Below are positions 46,801-56,970 of a stretch of DNA of 64,000 nucleotides, one piece after another. The stretch spans positions 1 through 64,000 of the forward strand of contig JAPTJF010000368.1 of assembly GCA_029339195.1 (NCBI GenBank), read 5' to 3'. This DNA comes from Micractinium sp. NFX-FRZ. Taxonomy: Eukaryota; Chlorophyta; Trebouxiophyceae; Chlorellales; Chlorellaceae. Every line of letters begins with the position of its first letter. Position 1 is the stretch's first letter. Under the pieces are notes generated by a model, which was not told where the DNA came from, did not search any database, and worked only from the letters and a program-made list of their open reading frames with translations. The position numbers and the translations under genes are program-made.

Positions 46801-49620
46801 TCAACTGGCTCTTCATCATCCACATGAAGCTGGAGCTCGCTGGCGCTGCGCTGGCGGTGGATGCTCTGCAGCTGACCAGCATGGTCCTGCTCGGCGGCTA
46901 CATGATCTACCGCAACGTCAGGTGCATGTGTGTGGGGGTGGCGCTGACTGTCACAAGGCAGTGGCGCCTGGCTGTGCCTGCTCGCCTCCCGAGCTGCGGT
47001 GGACGAGCGTGGCGCTGCTGTGGGGAGGCGGCGCCTGCCGCAGTGCTGGGTGTGTAGCTACTGTGTGGCGTGCTGCGCTGACGCACTTGCAGCCGACCAG
47101 GATAGGCGCTCGCCTTAGCACACGCCCCGCCCACCCCGCCCTCTAACCCTCCTGCTGTTCCTTCCGTGCTGCAGCATGAAGGGCAAGGAGAACAACATCT
47201 GGTTTGGGTGGAGCTGGGAGATGTTCCAGGGGTGGGGTCACTACCTCTCACTGGCGCTGCCCTCCGTCGTCATGATCTGCTGCAAGTGAGTCGAGAGCAG
47301 CAGGTGGTGGCCAGCCTGGAGGCAGCGGGGCATTGTTCAGCCCCTTGTTGTTATTCGTCATCACCTGGTACACGTGAGGCAGGCTCCCCCCGCTGACAAT
47401 ATGACGCCCGTCTGCTTGGCTGGCTGGCTGGCTGGATGGATGGCTGGATGGCTGGATGGATGGATGTTGCACTGTGGGCTGGTTTGCGGTGCCTCAACCG
47501 CAAACCCACGCCGCGCGCTCCCATCCACTGCCACCCTGGCAGGTGGTGGTCCTTTGAGGCGCTCATCATCATGGCTGGCTGGATGGCCGACGCCCAGCAC
47601 TCTGTGGCCACCATGGGCGTCCTCTCCATCGCCAACTCCTGCTCGTGAGTGGGTGAGGTGGAGGCCGTGGGGAGGTGGAGTGCTGCAGAGAGCAGGAGGC
47701 AGGAGGCAGCGAGGGATCCTCTCCATAGCAAACTCCTGCGCGTGAGCGGGGCTTGAGAGCAAGATGTGAAACGTGGAGGTGTGGGGGGCCAGCGGCACCA
47801 CGTGGCAATGGTGCGGTGCTGCCTGCTGACCGATGCCAGTTTGCCGGTCTCAGACTCCGGCTTGGGAGTAGAGCTGCAGGGAAGGGCTTTTTGACAGGCG
47901 GCGGGGAGGTGGGAGTGATGGGGATTGCAGGCAACAGCAGGCAGGCAACAGAGGCGGCAGCATGCTGGCCTCGCATCCTCTCCCTGACCTTTCAACACAC
48001 GCCTACCTTGAGCCCACCCTCCCTGCCTGCAGCTTCATGCTGGTGTTTGGCCTCTCCATGGCCGGCGCCACCCGCATCTCCAACGCCCTGGGCGCCGGCG
48101 CGCCACGCACCGCACGCCGCGCCACCTTCACCGCCCTGGGCCTCGCCCTCATCGTGCTGACCTTTGTCATCTCCGGCATGTTTGCCGCTGGGGTAGGTCG
48201 GGCTCATCGGGAGGGACCGTTATTACTTGCCCTTCGGGTAGGTGGGGCTGGCTTGATGTGGGGCTTACACTCTCGTCAATCGTTGTTGCTCGGAGCCTCG
48301 CCTGCCTCCTCTCCCCGCAGGACAAGCGGGTGCGCCTGCTGACGCATGTGGAGCCGGTCATCCAGCCCCATTCTCAACTTACTTCGAGTCTTGCACTTAT
48401 CCCTTCTGCTCTCCCCGCAGGACAAGTGGGTGCACCTGCTGACGGGCTGGCGGGTGTGGAGCCAATGAATCCGACCCTGATCCCACCCAGTTTCCAGTCT
48501 GATGAATCGCGCGTATACGTGCCCCCTCTTCCCCCACCTGCAGGACAAGTGGGTGCGCCTGCTGACGGATGTGGAGCCGGTCATCCAGGCCAGCGTGAAG
48601 CTCATGCCCGTGTTTGCCGTCTGCCTGGTGGGGGACGGCATCAACATGGCACTCAACGCCCTGCTGCGCGGCGCCGGCAAGCAGAAGGTGCGGGCAGGCA
48701 GGCCTGGGCAGGCAGTGAGGGTGCAGCGAGGGTTGAGCCCTCCGGGTGGCACAGCCGGACAGGAAACCGAGACAGTGCTGAATGTGCAAAGAAGAAGAAG
48801 AAGAATACGCCCTTGGGCGTGGGTTGAGCAGGGATGCTGAATGTGCTGCTGCGTGGGGTCGGCAAGCGCATGCCATGGCAGATGCGTTGCGGCAGGCGGC
48901 CAGGTGTGGTGTGCCCTCATTCCGCAGCGGCTGGGGAGCTGCCACACATGGGCGGGCGGGCTGCCCATCTGTGGGAGAGAAATTTGCCGCGGGGCGCTGC
49001 CAGGCGGGCGGGCGGGGTGTGCCAGATGTGGTGCCTGCCTCCCTGCGCTCTAGGCGCTGGAGGGTTGGGAGGCTTGCCGTGCTAATCGCCCCTCCTCCCA
49101 TGCATCCACCCGCCTTCCATGCAGATGGGAGCGCTGACCAACATCGTCAGGTAAAGCGGGCATGCAGGGGCAGGGGGAGGGCAGGATGAGGCGCAGACGG
49201 GTGGCAGTGGGCTGTGTTGCTGGAGGCATGGTGGATGCCCATGAGTGGGGCAAACAGCAGCAAAATGCATTGTGGTGTTGTCCAGCAGTGGCCTCCGCGC
49301 CACTGGTCCAGCTCCCTTGCAGCTTGACCGCTCCCGACCAGATGTGCCTCCCCAACCCTCCACATTCCCAACCCCTGCCTCCCCGTCCCCGTCCCTGCAG
49401 CTACTGGGCCGTGGCCATCCCCATTGCCCACCACCTGGCCTTCACCAAGGGCTGGGGCCTGCTGGGCCTGTGGACGGGCGCAGCGTGCGCCAACAGCCTG
49501 CAGGCCGCCATCATGGTGCTCCTGGCCTCGCTGTTCAACTACAAGAAGGAGTCAGCCAAGGCGGTGTCCCGCTTTGGGGTGGGCGAGCCGCTGCTGGGAG
49601 GCGCAGATGGGCACCCTTGA
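43865..49620 (+). CDS. MATE-family multidrug/toxin efflux transporter (13 exons)
   Basis: Membrane antiporter exporting organic cations or metabolites in exchange for H+ or Na+ (family knowledge; substrate unknown). Exons: 43865-44061, 44238-44427, 44928-45043, 45281-45377, 45651-45706, 46239-46374, 46743-46921, 47175-47285, 47543-47644, 48033-48192, 48544-48687, 49125-49150 and 49401-49620; they sum to 1734 nt (577 aa) and all phases close. Residues 1 to about 115 form an acidic, Glu/Gln-rich soluble N-terminus. After that come about 12 hydrophobic segments. MATE signatures: NAVGVSFVGRLSSLALSAAV, TGVVDTLAGQASGAGNHRMV, GHYLSLALPSVVMICCKWW, and GATRISNALGAGAPRTARRA in the second half. The membrane it sits in cannot be told. 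Introns carry several decayed copies of neighbouring exon ends. Confidence 0.93.
48310..48465 (+). repeat. two decayed upstream copies of the MATE exon-11 start
   Basis: CCCCGCAG followed by GACAAGCGGGTGCGCCTGCT at about 48313-48366, and CCCCGCAG followed by GACAAGTGGGTGCACCTGCT at about 48413-48460, both match the working acceptor and exon start at 48535-48584 (CACCTGCAG, GACAAGTGGGTGCGCCTGCT). The first copy keeps the frame up to 'EPVIQ' but has no donor; the second is shifted. Confidence 0.8.
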
Positions 49621-50402
49621 ACCCATTACTCAATGATGATGTGACTGGTCAGCATTCATCCGTTTCGGACGTCGGTGGGCGTGGCGGCGACCGCGGGGCG
49701 AGTGCTCCCGCACCGCCCGTGCAGAGGGGTGGGCACCCCGGTGCTCCCTGCCCCAAAGTTTGGGCTTCTTTTTTCGTCACAATTATGTTCCTTATTTACT
49801 CGCCTGCACATACTGTGGCGCTGCTTTGTACCTTCGGCCTGCGATTCCCTGCGTGCCTGCGATGGGGGTGTGCAGCAGTACCTGTTTGTAAGCAGCTGTG
49901 CATCCGATTTCTGCCAGCACCTGGGACGCCTGAGCCATGGTCAGAGGAATTGGGGGGGGAGGGTTTTGAAGCGAGAGGCAGGTGTGCATGGGTGGGTGGT
50001 GGGGCGGGAGCATCAGCGGCAGGGAGGCGGGGCGCTGGGCGGGCGGAGGGGTTCGGGGGGCGGAGGGGGTTCGGCTGTAATTGGCACTCATCAAGTTGCC
50101 CACATCGAGTCATATTTTCGCCCAATGTATGTTTAAGACTGCAGTGCGTCCCGCGCAAGGCTCTTCACGAACAAAAGCACGACAGGCAAAACCCTCAGCT
50201 CGCTCCTGCCGGCTTGCTCGGTGCTACAACCCACCGGCATGGCTAGTGCAGGTAGGCGATGGGCCGCCAACTTGCTCAATCGGCGCGCCGGCTGCCGTGG
50301 AGCGGTGGCGCGAGAACAGGCGGGGCCGGGCGGCGGCCCTGTGCAGGGGGCATCGTGCTGCATGACTCGTGTTGTGCATTCCACACATACCTTGCAGGCT
50401 TG
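49621..50402. other. intergenic region after MATE
   Basis: Holds two TGTAA signals (49887-49891 and 50076-50080), either of which could serve MATE. The rest is presumably 3' UTR and the upstream region of the F-box gene. A splice acceptor-like CTTGCAG lies just before the F-box start, so a 5' UTR intron is possible. Confidence 0.5.
49887..49891 (+). terminator. TGTAA poly(A) signal, probable for MATE
   Basis: TGTAA 267 bases after the MATE stop; a second copy at 50076-50080 is an alternative. Confidence 0.45.
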
Positions 50403-52165
50403 ATGTCGCTGACAGACGACCTGATGGAAGAGGTGCTGCTCAAGCTGCCCTGCAAAGAGAGGCAAGCGCAGGTGTAGCACCCAACTGGCATCAATGTCCG
50501 TTGCTTGTGCGCGTGGCGGGGCATGCACATGCAGACGCCGCCCTCCCGTCCCCCGTCTGGGGACACTTAAGGCTTCGATTGACTACGTTGTGCAGGGCAC
50601 GCTGCGCGCTGGTGTGCCGGCGGCTGGCGCTGTTGGCACGCGGCAGCCAGCGGCTTTGGCGTGAGCTCGAAGCGGTCGACTGTGAGGAGGACACTCGCGC
50701 CGGCCCCCTCGCCCACATTGTGCCCTTCCTGGCGAGCCACCCGCGTGGCGTGCAGCGGCTGTCGCTCAACTGGGGGTGGGGCGACGCAGAAATATTGGGT
50801 GCACTGGAGTCAACCATGGCAGCGCTGGCGGGTGCCACCGCACTGGCTGCCGGCACGCTGCGCAGCCTGCACTTGGAGCTTCTCGATGACGAAACAAACA
50901 AAGTTTTCCCGGCACTCGGCGTGTTTCAGTGGGCCGCGGCGCTGCGCCACCTGCGCTGGCTGCGCCTGGTGTGGGATGGTCACGAGCTGTCGCGCCACCT
51001 GGGCACGCTGACTCAGCTCAAGGTGAGGCCGTCTGTGCCTGCCACCTGCCTGCCCGCCCGCCTGCCTGCCCGCCTGCCTGCCCGCCTGCCTGTCTGCCTG
51101 CCTGCCTGCCTGTCTGCCTGCCCGCCTGCCCGCCTGCCTGCCTGCCTGGCTGCTGCCTGCCTGCCTGCCCGCCTGCCCGCCTTTCCCTCTGCCCACCTCT
51201 CAGCACGGATACCTGCCTGCCCGACTCCTTACTCTGGTCAATAGAATCGGTGTGCTGCTTTGTTCATGTGCTGTGCAGGGGCTGGACATCACGACCAATG
51301 ACTACGCATTTGACGAGGGCGGCGTGCTGGTGGTCCCGGAGCCCGGCTGCATCCCACCCAACCTGGAGCACTTGTGGCTCCGGCGTGCCAACATGGGCTG
51401 CTGGCCGGCTGCCCTGCTTGGCGCAGCACGCAACCTGCGGCAGCTGGACCTCCAAACCGTGCGGTTGTACCAGCCGCCGCCAGGGTTGACCATCTCACGC
51501 GGCTGACCCGCCTGGCCCTGGAAGCCTGGCCCCTACCGCTGCCCCTGCTGCAGCAGCTGCCAGCGCTCTCGGCCCTCCAAGCGCTCAGCTTGGAGGGTGC
51601 AGGGTTTGATGGGCCCGTGGGCTGGTCGCAGCTGCAGCTGAGCGCTCTTCAAAGCCTCACGGAGCTCGACTTGGGGCGCCTGTCGCTGCGGCAGCTGCCC
51701 CCTGGGCTGCCCCTCCTCCCAGAGCTGCGTGTCCTTAGCATTGCCTCCAACAAGCTCGAGCTGTTAGCTGGCGGCGACAGCTGTCGCTGGCTGAGCCGCC
51801 TCACGGCACTGAGCTGTGATTTACATTTCGCCTTCCAGATCTTGCCCCTTCTGCCCAACGCTGCCCGCCTGGCCAGCCTGGCGCTTCAGTTTGATCGTGA
51901 GTACTCAATGCTGCACCTTGTTGAGCTCAGTGCTGCGCTCATGCTCATGCCCGCTCTGGCAGCAGTCTTCCCGTGCGTCTCTTACGACCACTTCTCACAT
52001 GCACGCTGTTCCGAGCTGCGCAGCTTGTGGCCGCAGATGCTGCGCACTGCCCTGCTGGCCCACCCCGAGGTCACGGTGCACAGCGACGCCTCACAATTCC
52101 CCTCCAGCTTTGGTGAGAAAGAGCCCAGCTGGTGGTCCCTCTCCCAGGCCGACCTGGCGGTGTAG
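50403..52165 (+). CDS. F-box / leucine-rich-repeat protein with apparent 1-nt frameshift
   Basis: Likely substrate receptor of an SCF ubiquitin ligase (F-box binds SKP1, LRRs bind substrate; family knowledge). Exon 1 50403-50461 (MSLTDDLMEEVLLKLPCKE) joins through a GC-AG intron to exon 2 50596-51022 (RARCALVCRRLALLARGSQR), giving a canonical F-box. Exon 3 starts at 51279. Leucine-rich repeats run from about residue 85 to the end (LRSLHLELL, LRHLRWLRLVW, NLRQLDLQTV, LTRLTRLALEAWP, LTELDLGRLSL, ELRVLSIASN). At 51481-51490 the frame ending QPPPGLTISRG stops at 51506, while the LRRs continue one base out of register to 52165. One extra base there would give 457 aa; as written the product is 237 aa. 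No plausible intron bridges it, so it is either a sequence error or a recent mutation. Confidence 0.75.
51034..51182. repeat. (CCTG/CCCG)n tetranucleotide tract in the F-box gene intron 2
   Basis: About 150 bp of CCTGCCTG / CCCGCCTG units inside intron 51023-51278. A similar shorter tract is at 27525-27580 in VPS13. Confidence 0.85.
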
Positions 52166-52925
52166 TGCCCGCTTGCCTCCCTCCCACACGGCATGCACAT
52201 ATGTTCTTGTCCACTACTTGCCCTGTGTCTTCACTGGAGCATGTAACTTGCAGACCTGCAGGCAGGCATTCATGGGGAGATAATGCACCACCAGCAGGCA
52301 CGTAGAGGGAGGAGGGAGGGGTCAGGGCAATGGCTGCAGCCCCAAATGGCAGGCCAATGGCTGCAGCAGAAGTCGGTGCGCGCAGCCGCTCGACACAAAG
52401 CAGTTGCCAGACGCTCTAGGTGCCGAGCAGGCGACGTGCACACACGCCGTGCAAATAGGCAGGGTCATGAGGGGTTCGAGAGGCAACTGGGGGGAGAGAA
52501 GAGGCAGTGAAACTAAGTGAGGAGGGGTGATGGGGGGAAGAAAGGTGAATTTGGGTAATTGTGCATGCACGCACGACGCACAGGGTAGCGGGGGGGCTCG
52601 GGGAAGTGGGGGCGTGTGGTGAGGGGCTGCTTGGGCAACCCCATGGGCAACCCGCCAACCGCAGCGCCGCCGGTAGCGGCGGCGGCAGGGGCAGCGGCAA
52701 CAGCAGCAACTGGGCTGGCATATGTGCTATAGCGTGCTTCCACTGAACGTCGACGCATCACGCGCGTCACCACTGTTCTTCACAGCCAGCTCGGAAGCAA
52801 GTTGCGCCTCCACCGTGGAGGGTGGATTGTGACAGGCTGGACCCAGTGGGATATGTCGCGCCTGCCAGCTTGCGTGGGTGTGCTCGATAGTTCCGGGATA
52901 GCGTGCAGCTCGTTTCTCGGTGCCG
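52166..52925. other. intergenic region, F-box gene to FKBP
   Basis: Contains the TGTAA signal for the F-box/LRR gene and the FKBP upstream region. No additional gene seen. An open frame running from 52802 into the FKBP exon is treated as chance. Confidence 0.55.
52242..52246 (+). terminator. TGTAA poly(A) signal of the F-box/LRR gene
   Basis: TGTAA 77 bases after the LRR stop codon. Confidence 0.55.
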
Positions 52926-55625
52926 ATGGCGCTCCAGGCTACGATGCAGCTCAGCAGAGCCGGCGTGCAGGCCTGCCGCCCTGCGGCGATCAGGTATATA
53001 GCTGGTACAGGTGCAGATGCAGCGATTGGGACACCAGCTCGCCGCTGCACCGCCAGTCCTACCACCGCCGCCGCTGCCGCCTGCCGCCGCCGCTCACCCC
53101 CGCTCCCGGTGCTCCTCCTCCTCCCCTGCCCCGCAGGCCGCGCTGCCAGACCTCCCATCACCCTGATATCCAGCAGCAACAGCAGCATGTAATGCGTGTG
53201 GAGCAGCAGACTGGCCGCGGCGTGGCCCCGTCGCGCCGGCAGCTGCTGGCGGGCGCCGCAGCGGCGGCCGCCGCGCTGTCGTCAGGCGCGCTGCCCCGCC
53301 CAGTACTGGCAGCCGGCGAAAGCACAAGCGTGATTGATGGGCAGGGCCAGACCTTTCTGCTGCCCACCAGCGCAATTGAGCGCTTTACAGCGGCGCAGCG
53401 GCAGGTCCGTGGGCTGGCGGAGTGCCACCAGCGCCGCCAGCACTGGACGTGGTTTTGCTGCCACTCCGCTGAAGGTGCTTTTGCGTACAGCCTGCGAGCT
53501 CTGACAGACACATGCATCACGGTTTGTCCACACACACCTGCGGTTTCGGACCCCCTGTTGCGTCACCCTCGCCACCACAGGGTGCTGACGAGGGCCTTGC
53601 ACGCTACCTCTCGCCCTCCGCTCCACACAGGCACCCGTCTGCTCCCCGCCCCCACCTACCGCCTGCTCACATGCCCCGTCCTCTTTGCTGCCTCCCCCAC
53701 GCTGCCCCCCCCACACAGATCCTGGAGTACAACCTGCGCACGCAGCGGCAGAACAACTCCCCACCCGACTTCCCCGCCTTTGTGCGCGAGGGCTACGACA
53801 TGACGGGTGGGTGGGTGCTGCCAGAGGGGCGGGGTGTGTATGGGGGCATGTTGTGAATGAAGGCAGGTGCGGGTTTGGAGACTTGTGCATTCTGTGGGAG
53901 GGGCACAGCACGTGAGGGGCCAGCATGAGTGGGCGGATGGGCGGGTGGGTGCAGGTGAGGCAAGCAGGCGCGCGCGGGGCGGGCGTTTGGTGTGGCAGGG
54001 CGGGGGCTGGGTATCGCACGGCAAGCACCTCACCCCTGAGTGTCCCCACCTTCCTCCTCACCCACCCACCCCCGCTCACCCACCCCCTCCCTTCAGTGCT
54101 GGGCGATGCATACATGCGGGACTGGCACCTCACCCACCCACCCCCGCTCACCCACCCCACCCTTCTGTGCAGTGCTGGGCGACGGTTACGTCATGGACTC
54201 TGACGGCCTCATCTACAAGGACTTTGTGGTGGGGCAGGGGGAGAGCCCCGTGGATGGGCAGGTGCGCAGGGGTGGGGGGGCAGGCTTGGTGGGTGAACGG
54301 GGCAGGGATGGGTGCCCCAGTACACCGCCTGCAAGTAGGCAGCCACCACCACTGACTTGCTTTGACTGCCGCCTCTGACCCACTCCCTCTGCGTGTACCA
54401 ACTGCCTGCCACCCCCTGCCCCTGCAGCAATGCATCTTTGACTACACCGCCTACAACGAGGCGGCAGCCACCATCGACTCATCCTACCGCAAGGGGCAGC
54501 CGGCACAGACGCAGCTGGGAATCCAGGGGCTCATACCAGGTGGGGGAGGAAGGGAGGAGGAGGTCTCAGGGGCGGCGGGCTTGATGCTGGTGTACAGTGC
54601 AGCCAGTGCCACTCATCTCACAACGCCAACACCACCAGTACTTCCTACCGTCCGTGTGGTGCATGCGCCAGGCTGCTCAGTGTGTGTGTGTGTGTGTGTG
54701 TGTGTAGGCTCATCAGCTTGCCCTGCACTCCCCGCGCCTTCCTCCCAGGCTTCGAGCTGGGCATCAAGAGCATGAAGCCCGGCGGCAAGCGGCGCATCGT
54801 GGTGCCACCGGAGCTGGGCCCCCCCGTGGGACCAGCCACCTTCTTCTCTGCCAAGCAGTATGAGGTGTTTGATGTGGAGCTGCGCGCGGTCAAGACCTGC
54901 AGGCAAGCCACACACTATATGCTGCATGAGGGTCTGTTGGTGTGCGTGTGTGTGTGTGTGTGTGTGGGCGGGTGGGCTTTGGCACCCCCTTCCCTGCACA
55001 CGATGCCGTGTGGGGGGCTGTTGGTGGGAGTGGGTGGGTGGGAGGGTTTTACCCGCCACCTGTTGTGGGGGGACAGCATGATGTGTCTGATGTGGGGCTG
55101 CCGGCAGAAGAGACCTCTGAGTGTGCAACTACCCACAGCAGACTGCACAGTATGCCTTCTGGAGTTCACTATTCAAAGGTTGGGTGGGTGGGTGGGGGCG
55201 GGGGTGGAGGGGTAGGGGGGAGGAGCTGCAGGCAGTCAAAGCCTGCGCCCTCCACATCCACATGCTTGCACCTGCTTCTCCACACATGCGCGAGGGGCTG
55301 GTGGTGTGAGGTGTGCTGGTTGGGCGCCTAGCAGTACGACGAGTGTGCCGTGCAGCTACAGGCGGTACATACGTGCGGGCACAGGGACGCTTTTGTGTGG
55401 GATGTGCAAGTGTGCGGACAGGTGGTGGGCACACATTTGCTCGGGTGATGCTGTGGGATGCAGCAGCCCCACAGCGCGCCCTGCACACTGAGCGGGCAGC
55501 GTGCCCTGCACGGCGCGGGTTTGCTGAGGTTGGTTGGCTACATCCCTAACGTGCACCATCTTCTGCCCACCCACCCCTGCAGGCGGCAGACGGTGGGCAT
55601 GTTCTCCAGCGTGGTCTGCGAGTGA
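52926..55625 (+). CDS. FKBP20-2: thylakoid-lumen FKBP-type prolyl isomerase, FKBP20-2-like (7 exons)
   Basis: Peptidyl-prolyl isomerase-fold protein of the chloroplast lumen; Arabidopsis FKBP20-2 supports photosystem II supercomplex build-up. Exons: 52926-52993, 53137-53404, 53719-53806, 54173-54261, 54428-54539, 54749-54902 and 55583-55625 (822 nt, 273 aa; phases close). Bipartite targeting: stroma-type transit (MALQATMQLSRAGVQACR), then a Tat-like signal SRRQLLAG with an alanine-rich core and cleavage after VLA. The FKBP domain runs from about DGLIYKDFVVGQGESP through GFELGIKSMKPGGKRR and PPELGPPVGPATFF. The end, KTCRRQTVGMFSSVVCE, keeps the C-terminal cysteine pair typical of FKBP20-2. The last intron is GC-AG (AG then GCAAGC at 54903). 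Exon 1 is the least certain part. Confidence 0.9.
54086..54125 (+). repeat. decayed copy of the FKBP exon-4 acceptor and start
   Basis: CAGTGCTGGGCGATGCATAC at about 54095 mirrors the working CAGTGCTGGGCGACGGTTAC at about 54170, with matching C-rich sequence before both. Confidence 0.75.
54677..54708. repeat. (TG)n microsatellite in FKBP intron 5
   Basis: About 26-30 bp of TG dinucleotide. A second tract is at about 54939-54966 in the last intron. Confidence 0.9.
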
Positions 55626-55827
55626 GGCTGAGGCAGGGCAGGAGCGGCAGGGCAGGGACGGCAGGCCAGGAACGGCAGGGCAGGGCAGAGCAAGGCGGGG
55701 CAGCTGCAGAGCAGGCGCTGCAGAGCAGCAGAGCGGGCACATCTCGGCCCGCCTTCAGCCCCCTCTCCGCCTACCGCCGTGCCGTCGGCTTGTTCAGGCT
55801 GCCGGCCTTAGGCTCCCTGTGCCTCGC

Positions 55828-55832
55828 TGTAA
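55828..55832 (+). terminator. TGTAA poly(A) signal of FKBP
   Basis: TGTAA about 200 bases after the FKBP stop codon, just outside the inverted repeat. Confidence 0.5.
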
Positions 55833-55960
55833 TGGCGGACCATCTGTGAATGGCTTCCCGCGCTGTGTGCACTACAGCGATTGGAGCCGTGCCAATCTGC
55901 TGCAGTACTCTGTTAGCGCTCTGCTCCGCCCCGCCCTGCCGTCCCTGCCCTGCCTCAGCC

Positions 55961-55996
55961 TCACTCGCAAGTCACGCTAGAGAAAATGCCCACCGC
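55961..55996 (-). pseudogene. broken copy of the FKBP last exon, left arm
   Basis: On the - strand, CACAG is followed by GCGGTGGGCATTTTCTC and ends TGCGAGTGA. It matches FKBP exon 7 (55583-55625) but lacks 7 nt (CAGACGG) and so cannot splice in the FKBP phase. It lies tail-to-tail with the real FKBP end, about 340 bp away. Confidence 0.8.
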
Positions 55997-56526
55997 CTGT
56001 GCAGGGGTGGGTGCCACCCACCCCAGTGGGGCAGGGAGTGGGGTGCAACTGGGCGCAACACCCGGGCCCTGTCGGCAGATCTATGCACCCATGGTGGGGC
56101 GCCGGCCTCTCCCACATCATGTGGCAGATGATCTGCCAGGGTCACATCTGTACCGCTGCGCGCTGTCCTCCGTGTTTCTGCACTGCCCCAGTGCTGCGTA
56201 CACTTGCATGCACACCATATCTGCCCAGCTGGCTGCCACTGGCTCGGGCGCTGCCTGCTCCCCTGCTACTTTGAGCGCCAGTCACAGGGCTTTGTGGCAT
56301 TATGTGGTCATGGGTAGGAAAGCATTGTATGTGCCTGGTGCCCAAGTTGTCGCAGCGGGAATGAGGATGTTGTCTGGCATGGGGCGTGCGTTGTTGGGCT
56401 GCGTTGTTGGGCCGGTGTCGCAGGTTTCTGTGCGGAAAAACATACGGGAAGCCCAAAGAAGCAAGACGCTGCGCAAGCGGTGTGCAGCGTGCTCGGTTGG
56501 CGCAGACAAACTTCAGGGGCTGGGGG

Positions 56527-56625
56527 AGTGGGTTGAGTGGGCGGAGTGGGTTGAGTGGGTGAAGTGGGTTGAGTGGGTGAAGTGGGTTGAGTGGGTTGAG
56601 TGGGCGGAGTGGGTTGAGTGGGCGG
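56527..56625 (-). repeat. 10-bp minisatellite, left arm
   Basis: About ten units of GTGGGTTGAG / GTGGGCGGA / GTGGGTGAA on the + strand. Its mirror is at 61847-61938. Confidence 0.9.
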
Positions 56626-56970
56626 AAAAGCGGGGTGTGGGTGAAGCAGGACGTGTGCATCATTGTACATAGGAGGGTAGGCAAGGGTTGTGCTCTGGAT
56701 GGCATTGACAGTGGCACGTTCTAAGTGCGGGGTGGAACTGGTTGCCGAGCAGATGGGGTGCAGTGGCAGCAACCGAGGCATGGCTGTGTCCCAGGCTCCG
56801 CGCCTGACGTCGCAGGCGCCTGGCATCGCAGGTGCGCGCAAGCGGCCGCTTGACCACGTCTTCTGGTGCTTGAAGCGGGCTGCAAGGAGCTGCGCGGCGC
56901 TGGGCAGGCAACACCGCGGCAGCACTCCCCGCACAGCACAAGTGCAGCGTGGGCAGCGCTGGCTGCCAGC

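Noticed and set aside
52802..53803. 333-aa open frame covering the FKBP second exon
   Set aside because: Only 53137-53404 continues in phase into the FKBP domain; upstream it has no transit-like sequence, whereas 52926-52993 does and joins with canonical splice sites.
56142..56717. 191-aa - strand open frame with repeated PLNPLHPLNP
   Set aside because: It is the translation of the 10-bp minisatellite, which is G-rich on the + strand and keeps most frames open; no splice or family support.
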